Shown here: positions 44,440 to 52,663 of the stretch, piece after piece
Layout of the letters: every line of letters starts with the position of its first letter
Position numbering within the stretch: the first letter of the stretch is position 1
Assembly: GCF_009760405.1 (NCBI RefSeq)
Contig: NZ_WRPP01000002.1
Location: 1,054,001-1,118,000 of the forward strand
From: Nocardia terrae
GTDB taxonomy: Bacteria > Actinomycetota > Actinomycetes > Mycobacteriales > Mycobacteriaceae
Direction: 5' to 3'
Length of the DNA stretch: 64,000 nt
Translations under genes and position numbers: made by a program
The notes under the pieces: model-generated
Told to the model about the DNA's origin: nothing
Databases searched by the model: none
What the model saw: only the letters and a program-made list of their open reading frames with translations

Positions 44440-45237
44440 TCACCCCTCCCGGGAGGCGCGCGTCAATTCGACTGTCGCCGCCCGCAATTCGCCGATGCTG
44501 TCCAGCGGCGCCAGATAGCCGATGCGGGTCACCGCGATCCCGCGCGGCGTGGTGACCCGCAGATCGAGGCCGTAGCGGTCGGCGCGCTCGCACACCGCCG
44601 CGGTCGCGTCCGGGTAGCCGCCGCGGGCGTGCGCCATGGCAAGCAACGCGTCGGCGTGATCGTCGTTGAGGTGCGCGATGGCGCGGGCCGCGGCAGGAAT
44701 GATCGGATCGGCTGTGGCGGCGGTGTATTCCTCGGCGGTCGCCGAATCCATGCGCCCGTAACCGCCCACCCAGCGGGCGCGCTGCACCCGCAGCACCCAC
44801 ACGGTGAAGTCGCTGAAATCGATGTAGTACTTCGCGGACGGCACCGCGGCCAGATGAGCCTCCCGCGCCGCGACGGCCTCTTCACCCTCGGGCCGCTCCG
44901 CGATGCCCGCCAACGTCAATCGGGTACCGGCCAGCGGATCCGAGGGCAGCTCCGGCGCGACGATGGAGACGCTCGCGCGCGGATCGGCGGCCAGATTCCG
45001 GCCGTGCTCGGCCAGCCGCGAGACGCACAGCACCGGCTGCCCCGCCAGCAACCCGTACGTGACGAAACTGGCCCAGGGTCCGCCGTCGGGGGAAAGCGTC
45101 GCCAGGGTGGCCGTATTCGTCGCGGCCGCAACGGTTCTGGCCTCATCGGCCGGGGTCGGCCGGGTGGTGATCGCGATCGGGGTCAGCGGCGGGGGAGTCG
45201 AGGGCGCATCGCCCGGGTCGCCGTGGTCGAGAGCCAT
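44440..45237 (-). CDS. HugZ-like split-barrel protein with DUF2470 domain
   Basis: 265 residues from ATG 45237. N-terminal split-barrel domain (about 25-160; TATLATLSPDGGPWASFVTYGLL) and a C-terminal DUF2470 domain (AHLNDDHADALLAMAHARGG). This is the HugZ/MSMEG_6519-type arrangement, in which haem is bound or degraded. The gene ends beside the amidotransferase gene. Haem degradation is inferred from the family, not shown by motif alone. Confidence 0.82.
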   Translation of the reverse strand: MALDHGDPGDAPSTPPPLTPIAITTRPTPADEARTVAAATNTATLATLSPDGGPWASFVTYGLLAGQPVLCVSRLAEHGRNLAADPRASVSIVAPELPSDPLAGTRLTLAGIAERPEGEEAVAAREAHLAAVPSAKYYIDFSDFTVWVLRVQRARWVGGYGRMDSATAEEYTAATADPIIPAAARAIAHLNDDHADALLAMAHARGGYPDATAAVCERADRYGLDLRVTTPRGIAVTRIGYLAPLDSIGELRAATVELTRASREG

Positions 45238-45258
45238 GGGCACAGGCTACCGCGCGGT

Positions 45259-46488
45259 TCAATCGGGAAGGATCGGCACCGAGAGCCCTTCGCCCCGGCG
45301 CAGCAGCGCGGCGCGGGTGACCGTGCCCGCGCCGAAGCGGTCGCGCAATGCGTCCAGGGTCGAATCCAGGGTGGACTCCGCGCGCGTCTCGAGCGGCAGC
45401 GACAGCTGCATGCTGTCGGCATTGTCGAGGTTGGTCAGCGACAGCCCGATCAGCGTGAGCCCACCGCGCTCGTGGATCAGCGGCTGCGCGGTCTCGAGCA
45501 GGGTGCGGGCCGCGCCGAGGATCACCGTGCCGCGGTCGGTCGCCTCGGGCAGCGTGTGCGAGCGGGTGGCGCGCCCGAAATCGTCGAATCGCATGCGCAA
45601 CACCACCGTTCGGCAGACCCGCCGAGCCGTCCGCAGCCGGTGCCCGAGCCGATCGGCCAGCCCGTGCAGATACGCCTCGAGCTCCTCGTCACTGCGCTGC
45701 CGCCGCCCCAGCGCCCGCTGCGCCCCGATCGAACGCCGTCGCCGCCCGGTGTCCACCCGCCGCGGGTCCCGCGCCCAGGAGAGTGCATGCAGATGCCTGC
45801 CGACCGCGGGTCCGAGCACCGCCGCCAGCGGCCCCTCACCCATCTCCGCGAGCTGCCCGACCCGGGTGATTCCCCGTTCGCGCAGCTCCCGCGCGGTCAC
45901 CGCGCCCACACCCCACAACCGCTCCACCGGCAGCGGGTGCAGAAACTCCAATTCCTCGTCCGGTGGAACCTCCAGCAGCCCATCGGGTTTGGATACCGCA
46001 CTGGCCACCTTGGCCAGAAACTTCGTCCGCGCCACCCCCACCGATATCGGCAACCCCACCTCCGCTCGCACCCGAGCCCGCAACCCCCGCGCGATATCCA
46101 CCGGCGCCCCCGCGATCCGCCACAACCCGGCGACATCCAGGAACGCCTCATCGATCGAGATCCCCTCCACCTCCGGCGTCGTATCCCGGAAGATCTCGAA
46201 AACCCGCTTACTGGCCTCCGAATACGCCCCCATGCGAGGCGGCACCACGATCGCGTTCGGACACAACCGCACCGCTTCCCGCACATTCATCGGCGTCCGC
46301 ACCCCGAACGCCTTGGCCTCATAACTAGCCGCCAGCACCACCCCGCCCCCGACGAGCACCGGCCGCCCCCGCAATCGCGGACTGTCCCGCTGCTCCACCG
46401 ACGCATAGAACGAGTCCAGGTCAGCATGCAGAATGGCCGCCCGCTCCGAGCGGTCTGGAATGCTCCCCAAAGGTCCGGACACGAACAT
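45259..46488 (-). CDS. dinB: DNA polymerase IV (Y family)
   Basis: About 409 residues; ATG 46488 lies inside an SOS-box-like palindrome, so GTG 46482 or the later TTG (46473) may be the true start. Catalytic carboxylates: D23 in HADLDSFYASVE and D113-E114 in SIDEAFLD. The fingers motif VLAASYEAKAFGV and a helix-hairpin-helix (LWGVGAVTARELRERGI) follow, then the little-finger domain. It performs translesion synthesis. A beta-clamp motif (MQLSLPL) is near the C-terminus. Expression should be LexA-controlled. Confidence 0.9.
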   Translation of the reverse strand: MFVSGPLGSIPDRSERAAILHADLDSFYASVEQRDSPRLRGRPVLVGGGVVLAASYEAKAFGVRTPMNVREAVRLCPNAIVVPPRMGAYSEASKRVFEIFRDTTPEVEGISIDEAFLDVAGLWRIAGAPVDIARGLRARVRAEVGLPISVGVARTKFLAKVASAVSKPDGLLEVPPDEELEFLHPLPVERLWGVGAVTARELRERGITRVGQLAEMGEGPLAAVLGPAVGRHLHALSWARDPRRVDTGRRRRSIGAQRALGRRQRSDEELEAYLHGLADRLGHRLRTARRVCRTVVLRMRFDDFGRATRSHTLPEATDRGTVILGAARTLLETAQPLIHERGGLTLIGLSLTNLDNADSMQLSLPLETRAESTLDSTLDALRDRFGAGTVTRAALLRRGEGLSVPILPD

Positions 46489-46495
46489 ATGTTCG
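46482..46495. promoter_or_regulatory. LexA-type SOS box before DNA polymerase IV
   Basis: CGAACATATGTTCG is a perfect 14-bp palindrome matching the actinobacterial and Bacillus-type LexA site (CGAAC-N4-GTTCG). It overlaps the candidate start of the polymerase gene, which fits damage-inducible repression. Confidence 0.75.
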
Positions 46496-46588
46496 CATAC
46501 CCGTTGGTCTGATGCGTCGAGCTCCCTTGATCCGACGCGGTGAGCCCCGTCCTGTTCCGACGCCGGGGTCGATCGTGCCGGTGCCGAG

Positions 46589-46816
46589 CTAACCGAGGGG
46601 GATGGTCCAGCCCGAGCGGTCGTCGCAGAAGAAGAGGCAGCCGGGGAGGCCCTGGTCCGGAAGCACATTCGAGGACGGCGGGGCGGTGCACAGCATGACG
46701 CAGGTGCCGGCGGGCAGGCCATTGCCCGGTTGCGGATAGTCCGGATTCACGGCGGAGCCGAGGGCGATTGCCGGGAGGAGCGCCGCCGCCGCGCCGAGGA
46801 CGGTGAAGACAGCCAT
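46589..46816 (-). CDS. Small secreted four-cysteine protein
   Basis: 75 residues from ATG 46816. Signal peptide (about 1-22: AVFTVLGAAAALLPAIALGSA). The mature part, about 53 residues, has four cysteines as TCVMLC and GCLFFC, with DYPQPGNGLPAG before and RSGWTIPLG after. Two disulfides would lock a compact peptide. No family recognised; it lies between dinB and a membrane glycosyltransferase gene. Confidence 0.6.
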   Translation of the reverse strand: MAVFTVLGAAAALLPAIALGSAVNPDYPQPGNGLPAGTCVMLCTAPPSSNVLPDQGLPGCLFFCDDRSGWTIPLG

Positions 46817-46958
46817 GGCCAGGTCGTGCCCATGCGGTTCGGCGATAAACGCGTACCGCGGGCCGGTCGGGGTGTAGGACCAGGACGGCGGCGCCCAGCC
46901 GGATTGACGAGACTCGTTGGGGTGAGCCGTGATCCGGGGGCGCCGCCGTGCGGTCGGG

Positions 46959-48992
46959 TCAGTGCGGTGGTGCGGTCAGGTCGTAGACGGCCAGTTCACC
47001 GAACTTCTGGGTGGACGTGTAATGCGCCGAGACCCAGTCGAAGATCTCCTTGTTGCCTGCCGGATGCCACACGCCCGGCTTCGAGTCCGTCGGCGTGGCC
47101 GTGTTCCCGGGTTCGGCGGGCTTGGGGTCGGTTCGCCAGGAGTCGGGCAGCGTGATCTCGGGGACCAGGTAGTAGGTGATCTGGTGGTCGCGGACCATCT
47201 GCTGGAACTGCGGCAGTGTCGGAACCGGGTCGGCGGAGGTGAATCCACCGATCGCCATCACGGAAGTGCGGCTGGCCAATTCGAGACCGGCCGCGGGGGA
47301 GGAGCGATCGATGGCGGCCGACCACTTGGTCTGGGTGGTCTGCAGCAGCGCCACCAGTTTCGGATCGGTCTGACCGCCGAAGAGCCTCTCGAGCTCCTTG
47401 CGGAACTGATCGGCGGGCCCGGGCTTCTTCGTTCGCTCCGGACCCACGACCGGGCTGCCGCCGACGTGCGACTGCGGCAGCGTGGCCACCGCGTACGCGG
47501 TCGAACCCGACAGCCCCGCGATGACACCGGCGATGATCAGCACGGCGGTCACCCGCTCACGCGCTCGCCCGAGGCGGGCGGTCGGCGGCAGGGTCAGCAC
47601 CACCAGCCCGAGCGCCACGATCACGGCGACCGCCAGGATCGTCCACCGCAGCCACGGCTGCCAGCCGGAATTGCGTTGCAGCAGCACGAAACCCCAGATG
47701 CCCGCCGCGAGGACCAGCGCCGCGCCGCCCACCCGGCCGAACGCCTCGCCCCGGCGTCGCCACAACTCGTGCACGCCCAGCGCGAAGCAACCGGCGATCG
47801 CCGGTGCGATGGCCAGCGTGTAGTAGGCGTGCATGCCCGACTTCATCCCCGCGAACAACGCGCCGTCGATCACCAGCCACAGCCCGAACACCAGCGCCGC
47901 GCCGCGCAGCAGGTCGGTGCGCGGCCGGCGTCCCCGCGACACCAGCACCAGCACGAATGCCAGCAGCGCGGCGGGCAGCAGCCACGAGATCTCGAATCCG
48001 ATCTCACCGGTGAACAACCGGTCCGGGCCGTTGCCGAAACCGCCGGGCCCGAAACCGCCCTGCTTGAACGCCTCGGGAATCTGATACCCCGCCGGCAGCT
48101 CGAACGGATTGGTCTTGCTGCCGCCCATGTGGTTCTTGCCCAGGTAGCGGGCGAACCCGTTGTAGCCCAGCACCAGATCCATGAACGTGTTGTCCTTGGA
48201 TCCGGCCAGGTACGGGCGCGAGTCGGCGGGCCACAGAATCGTCAGCAGCACAAACCAACCCGAGGACACGATCAGCGCGCCCAGCGCGGCCAGCGAATGC
48301 AGCAGCCGGTTGCGCAGCGTCGTCGGCGCGACGATCACATAGGCCAGCCCCAGCGCGGGCAGCACCATCAGGCCCTCGAGCATCTTGGCCAGGAACGCGA
48401 ATCCGAGTGCGACACCGGCCAGCACGACCCATTTCAGGCTCGCGCGCGGCAATGCCCGCACGATGCAGTAGGCCGCCGCGGTCATGAGCAGCACCATCAC
48501 CGCGTCCGGATTGTTGAACCGGAACATCAACGCCACCACCGGCGTCACCGTGAGCACCAGGCCCGCCAGCAGTCCCGCGCCGCGGCTGAGCGTCACCCGC
48601 GCGACCGCGCCGTACATGAGCGCCACCGCGCCGACGGCCATGATTGCCTGCGGTGCAAGCATGCTCGCACTGCTGAATCCGAAGATCTGGCCCGAGAGCG
48701 CCATCACCCATTGCGAGACCGGCGGCTTGTCGACGGTGATGAAGTTGCCCGGGTCCAGCGACCCGAACAGCAGCGCCTTCCAATCCTGTGACCCGGACCA
48801 GACCGCCGCCGCGTAGAAGCTGTTGCCCATCGCGTTGACGGTGATGTTCCAGAGATAGGCGACGGCGGTGCCGACGAGCAGCAGCGCCAACGCGAGCCGC
48901 TCCCAGCGGCGCGCAGGTGAGAGCTCTCCTGAGGGCTCTATGGGAGGGGTGGTCGGTTCGGACGGGGCCAACTCGGCAGTGGTCACGCTCAC
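46959..48992 (-). CDS. ArnT/PMT-type membrane glycosyltransferase (GT39/GT83)
   Basis: About 677 residues from GTG 48992 (GTG 48986 also possible). Ten or more membrane helices and motifs of the C-fold sugar transferases: WNITVNAMGNSFYAAAVWSG, an acidic first loop and DKPPVSQW (the Asp-Lys motif after helix 2). A large C-terminal external domain (about 490-677) follows the last helix. Family members move sugars from polyprenyl phosphates onto lipids, proteins or arabinan-type polymers. It is divergent from the beta-lactamase-fold gene with 86 bases between. Confidence 0.85.
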   Translation of the reverse strand: MSVTTAELAPSEPTTPPIEPSGELSPARRWERLALALLLVGTAVAYLWNITVNAMGNSFYAAAVWSGSQDWKALLFGSLDPGNFITVDKPPVSQWVMALSGQIFGFSSASMLAPQAIMAVGAVALMYGAVARVTLSRGAGLLAGLVLTVTPVVALMFRFNNPDAVMVLLMTAAAYCIVRALPRASLKWVVLAGVALGFAFLAKMLEGLMVLPALGLAYVIVAPTTLRNRLLHSLAALGALIVSSGWFVLLTILWPADSRPYLAGSKDNTFMDLVLGYNGFARYLGKNHMGGSKTNPFELPAGYQIPEAFKQGGFGPGGFGNGPDRLFTGEIGFEISWLLPAALLAFVLVLVSRGRRPRTDLLRGAALVFGLWLVIDGALFAGMKSGMHAYYTLAIAPAIAGCFALGVHELWRRRGEAFGRVGGAALVLAAGIWGFVLLQRNSGWQPWLRWTILAVAVIVALGLVVLTLPPTARLGRARERVTAVLIIAGVIAGLSGSTAYAVATLPQSHVGGSPVVGPERTKKPGPADQFRKELERLFGGQTDPKLVALLQTTQTKWSAAIDRSSPAAGLELASRTSVMAIGGFTSADPVPTLPQFQQMVRDHQITYYLVPEITLPDSWRTDPKPAEPGNTATPTDSKPGVWHPAGNKEIFDWVSAHYTSTQKFGELAVYDLTAPPH

Positions 48993-49078
48993 CGCGGGAG
49001 TGTGTCTGCCCAGCCGGTGAGGACCCTGGCTCCAGGCTGGGAGATTCCTGTGAACCGTGATCTCCCTATGCTGGTCCA

Positions 49079-50302
49079 ATGAGCCCAGGTACGACAGCGC
49101 TGGTGCGGATCGGCGCGGACCTCGACGCGGTGACCACCCGCGGACCCGAATCCGATCCGGCCGACTCGGGTCTGACGCCCGGCGATATCGAGGCGATCTG
49201 GCAGTCGGTGCAGGACTGGTACCGGATGGGCACCACCCCGGCCATCCAGGTGTGTCTGCGCCGACGCGGCCATATCGTGTTGAACCGGGCCATCGGGTAC
49301 GGCTGGGGCAATGCGCCCAAGGATGCACCCGATGCCGAAAAGCGTCTGGTGACACCCGATTCGCCGTTCTGTGGATTCTCCACCGCCAAAGGTGTTGCCG
49401 CGGCGCTGATGTTCATGCTCATCGAGCAGGGCGCGTTCGCGCTGACCGATCCGGTCAGCGCGCATGTTCCCGAGTTCTCCGGTCATGGAAAGGACCGCAT
49501 CACCATCGGCGATGTGCTGTCGCATTCCGCCGGTGTCCCTTTCATCACCGCGCCGCATCGAGGCGCGGAGATGGTCCTGGACGAGGAGCTCGCCGTGCAG
49601 GGGCTGGCCGATCTGGTGCCGAGCTGGCCGCCGGGCCGATTTCGCGTCTATCACGCCATGACCGGCGGCCTGATCCAGCGCCTGCTGGTGCAGCGCGCGA
49701 CCGGCAAGTCGATGCGCGAGCACCTGCGTGAACAGGTCCTCGAGCCGCTGGGGTTCCGCTGGACCAACTTCGGGGTCCGGCCCGAGGACGTCGACCAGGT
49801 GGTCCCCAGCGTGAAGGTGGGTCCGGGACCGTCGAAGGTGTGGCGGCATCTGGCCGGGCGGGCCCTCGGCGGCGGTCTGTCCGGGCCCACCGATGAAGCG
49901 GCCGCCCGGGCCTTCCTCACCGCCGAACTGCCCTCCGGCAATCTCGTCACCACCGCGGTCGAACTGTCCCGCTTCTACGAAATCCTCGTCCGCGGCGGCG
50001 AACTCGACGGGGTTCGCATCATGCGCCCCGAAACGCTGGCCGCGGCAACCCAACCGGCGCCCTGGCTGCCCGGCGTGGCCGGTCGGGTGTCGGTCGCGGG
50101 CTATGAGCTGGGTGCGCGCCGCTCGAAGTTCGGGCGCGATACCGAATCGCATTTCGGCCGTAGCGGTCTGACGACCCAGTACGGTTGGGCCGACCGCGCC
50201 CGCGGGCTCTCCGGCGCGATCCTCACCAGCGGCAAGGCGCAGGCCGATGCCGCGCGGCCGACTCGTTTGGTCGCCCAGATCTCGGAGCTCACACACCCGT
50301 GA
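49079..50302 (+). CDS. Serine hydrolase, beta-lactamase/esterase family (LipE-like)
   Basis: 407 residues from ATG 49079. Class C beta-lactamase fold: catalytic SxxK as FSTAKG (the Ser and Lys of the active site), a Tyr in RVYHAMTGG in the YxN position and a C-terminal HFGRSGLT in the KTG position (HFGR). Mycobacterial LipE and related lipolytic enzymes have this pattern, and no signal peptide is visible, so an esterase role is more likely than resistance. Confidence 0.82.
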   Translation: MSPGTTALVRIGADLDAVTTRGPESDPADSGLTPGDIEAIWQSVQDWYRMGTTPAIQVCLRRRGHIVLNRAIGYGWGNAPKDAPDAEKRLVTPDSPFCGFSTAKGVAAALMFMLIEQGAFALTDPVSAHVPEFSGHGKDRITIGDVLSHSAGVPFITAPHRGAEMVLDEELAVQGLADLVPSWPPGRFRVYHAMTGGLIQRLLVQRATGKSMREHLREQVLEPLGFRWTNFGVRPEDVDQVVPSVKVGPGPSKVWRHLAGRALGGGLSGPTDEAAARAFLTAELPSGNLVTTAVELSRFYEILVRGGELDGVRIMRPETLAAATQPAPWLPGVAGRVSVAGYELGARRSKFGRDTESHFGRSGLTTQYGWADRARGLSGAILTSGKAQADAARPTRLVAQISELTHP

Positions 50303-50410
50303 AATAGTGTCGTTTCGAAAACGGCGCGATCGGGAGAAAACGCTTGACAACGTGTCGAGTAACCCCCTTGTTGATGGGTTGTTCGGCACCGCCCTTCTCG
50401 GGCGTCCTCG

Positions 50411-50491
50411 ACTCACACCGGCAATGCTGCGGTGTGAGTGTCGGTTCCCGCGTCTACCGGGCCGGTTCCACCGACACCACTAGAGTGTCGG
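50411..50491 (-). ncRNA. Candidate TnpB guide-RNA (omega-RNA) hairpins at the tnpB 3' end
   Basis: Two perfect hairpins overlap the tnpB 3' end: a 10-bp stem with a 9-base loop (50411-50439) spanning the stop, and ccgacac/gtgtcgg (50471-50491) within the C-terminal tail. A third short one (aaccc/gggtt) follows near 50370-50390. Known omega-RNAs overlap the tnpB 3' end and run into the element's right end. The boundaries and guide position are not known. Confidence 0.4.
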
Positions 50492-51849
50492 CCAGCGCCT
50501 TCCCGTCGGCGAGCTTTGATGACCCGGCCCCCTGCTGGGAGGTCCGGGGATCGTGAAACGTCTTGCCGTGCAGCCGCCCACTCCGCGAGGTTGATCGCGG
50601 CGTTCAGGTCCCGGTCGGCGCGAAACCCACACCCACAGACGAACTGTCGATCCGACAGGGTGAGGGCAGTATTGATGGTGCCACACGCCGAACAGCGTTT
50701 ACTCGACGGGTACCAGCGATCGGGGGTGACTACCTCGCCGCCGCGCCACTGTTGTTTGTAGGCCAGCAGCCGCGCGAACTCGCCCCATCCGACGTCGCTG
50801 ATCGCGCGCGCCAACCGGCGGTTGCGCAACATCCCCGCCACGTGCAGGTTCTCGATGACAAGCCGGTCGTGGGTCTTGACCAGCCTGTTGGTGACCTGGT
50901 GCAGGAAATGGCGACGTACATTCGCCACACGATGATGATGGCGCGCCAGCCTGGCGACGGCACGCTCGCGATTGCGTGATCCTTTCTCCTTGCGGGTCAC
51001 CGCCTTCGACAACTTTCGCAACTGCCGCAGACCGACAGCGAGAGGCCTCGGTTGACTATCGATGCGGTCGGTTTCGCTGCCGTCAGCGGTGGCCGCGACC
51101 ACGAACGTCGACAAGCCCCGGTCTACCCCCACCCACCCTTCACGGTCCTCGGAGTCCCGACGGCGGTGTTGGTGAGCCGAATGCAAGTCCGCGGCCTCAC
51201 ACGTCACGCTGATCGACCAGCGGCCCAGTTTCTCGGTCACGGTGACCGACAAGATCTTGGCCCGCCCGCTGGCAAGGAGACGACGCAGCCTGCGGGTGTC
51301 CTCACATAAGGCCAACATCCCGATGATGGGCAGGGTCACCGATCGTGGAATTTCGTTGTCGCCGACCCGGATCGACGGACTCCCACCGGTGCCGTATTTG
51401 TTGCGCAGTCGAAACGACGCGGTGGCGCCTTTCTTACTCTTGAACCGTGGAAACCCGACGCGAGGGCCGCGGCGTTTGCCGTTGCGGGAATTGGAGAACG
51501 CGGCCAGCGCGCGCCCACAGTCGGAGGCAGCCTCTTCGAAAACCTGCTGGCTCACCTGCTTGCGCCAGGCCAGCCCTGTTACCACGATCTCTGCTGGTCC
51601 GTTTGAGCCCGCCGCGAAGACGCGTCCGGCAGCCTCAGTCTTCTTCCACCGGTTGAAGGTGTTGATCAGGTCGAACCTTGTCCACGGCACCGCGTGCTCG
51701 GGGTCGCCTTCATGTTGCGTGAGAGCAGTTTTCACTATGCCAAGGCACTGGTTGAATGCGAACCGCGCGGCTCCGGCATGGCGGGCGAGCGCCGCTGCCT
51801 GCTCGACCGTAGGGTCGAGACGATAGCGGAAGGTGGTGTGCCTGCTCAT
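50413..51849 (-). mobile_element. tnpB: TnpB transposon-associated nuclease (solitary)
   Basis: 478 residues from ATG 51849; also a CDS. RuvC carboxylates are D243 in GVDRGLS, E333 in LVIENLHVAGM and D414 in ADRDLNAA. A zinc finger lies between the last two (CSACG, C386/C389; CGCG, C405/C407). N-terminal FRYRLDPTVEQAAAL starts the wedge domain. An extended C-terminal tail overlaps hairpin sequences typical of the guide-RNA region. No TnpA lies nearby, so it cannot move by itself. All key residues are intact, so it may be an active RNA-guided nuclease. Confidence 0.88.
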
Positions 51850-51950
51850 CTCCGCGAGTGTGGCACACACCACCGACACCAACGGTGTAGCGATCGGCGG
51901 CTCCTCAATCTTCGTCCAAAAGGGCGTGCCGCAGCCGCCGTAGCCAAACC

Positions 51951-52046
51951 CATCCTGTCGGTTTCGGGTACTGCCCCGACCTCACCGCCGCCCTGATGCA
52001 CGGCGCGGAAACCTACCTGCGGCTGTGGGAAACCGTCCGCCCGTAG
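51951..52046 (+). pseudogene. 3' remnant of an unidentified gene
   Basis: From about 51951 to the TAG at 52044 a frame with typical third-position G/C bias reads as a natural protein end (FGYCPDLTAALMHGAETY, then LRLWETVRP). It has no start of its own and stops at the left side of the TnpB element. The rest was probably lost when the element inserted. Family not identifiable; 52047-52137 shows nothing further. Confidence 0.35.
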
Positions 52047-52137
52047 CCCTTCCGGCCCACACGGCTCTCCGATCGGAGGCTGGTATCGGCCCCTGACCAT
52101 GCCTTTCGTCTCGAGTGACCCACATCACAAGGTCGGA

Positions 52138-52164
52138 TGTCGATCTTTTTCGCGGCCGTGTCGA
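52138..52164 (+). promoter_or_regulatory. ECF42-like promoter
   Basis: TGTCGA (52138-52143), 18 bases, CGA (52162-52164), 69 bases before the DGPF gene. This resembles the reported ECF42 target pattern (TGTCGA at -35, CGA-type -10). The downstream operon encodes the matching sigma factor, so autoregulation is likely. Confidence 0.5.
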
Positions 52165-52232
52165 TCCGGCGAGGGGCTGTTCGACCTTGGTGTGAGAGGG
52201 TCGGACGGCGACCCAGGATTTGGAGGATGACC

Positions 52233-52652
52233 ATGAAGTACATGCTGATCTGGCGGGCCACCGACGAGGGTAATGCGGCGATGGCCGGGGCCGATTTCGA
52301 GAAGGTGCTCGAATCCGTCGGGCGCTACAACGACGAACTGATCCGGGCCGGGGTGTTGCTGGCCGCCGAGGGGCTGGCCGATGCCGAGGAGGGTGTCGTG
52401 GTGGACTTCGAGTCCGAGCCGCCGCTGGTCACCGACGGGCCCTACGGCGAGACCAAGGAGCTGTTCGGCGGCTTCTACATCCTGAACGTGGCGTCCAAGC
52501 AGGAGGCCGTCGAATGGGCAAAGCGCGCACCGTCTTTCGGTGCCGGGTTCAAGACCGAGATCCGGCGGGTCACCACCATCGACGAGTTCCCGCAGGACAA
52601 CGAGTGGATCCAGAAGGAACGCGCGTGGCGCGAATCCACCGGGCAGCTGTGA
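52233..52652 (+). CDS. YCII/DGPF-domain protein
   Basis: 139 residues from ATG 52233, six bases after GGAGG. The YCII-type ferredoxin-like fold is shown by KYMLIWRATDEG, VTDGPYGETKELFGGFYIL (the DGPF-like motif is DGPY here) and WAKRAP. DGPF proteins are almost always beside ECF42 sigma genes, as here: the sigma gene starts 11 bases later. Their biochemical role is not known. Confidence 0.88.
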   Translation: MKYMLIWRATDEGNAAMAGADFEKVLESVGRYNDELIRAGVLLAAEGLADAEEGVVVDFESEPPLVTDGPYGETKELFGGFYILNVASKQEAVEWAKRAPSFGAGFKTEIRRVTTIDEFPQDNEWIQKERAWRESTGQL

Positions 52653-52663
52653 GCCGCTGACCC

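Noticed and set aside
51694..51996. Plus-strand frame across the TnpB start
   Set aside because: Antisense to the TnpB N-terminus; the coding-like signal beyond it is in another frame (51951-52046).
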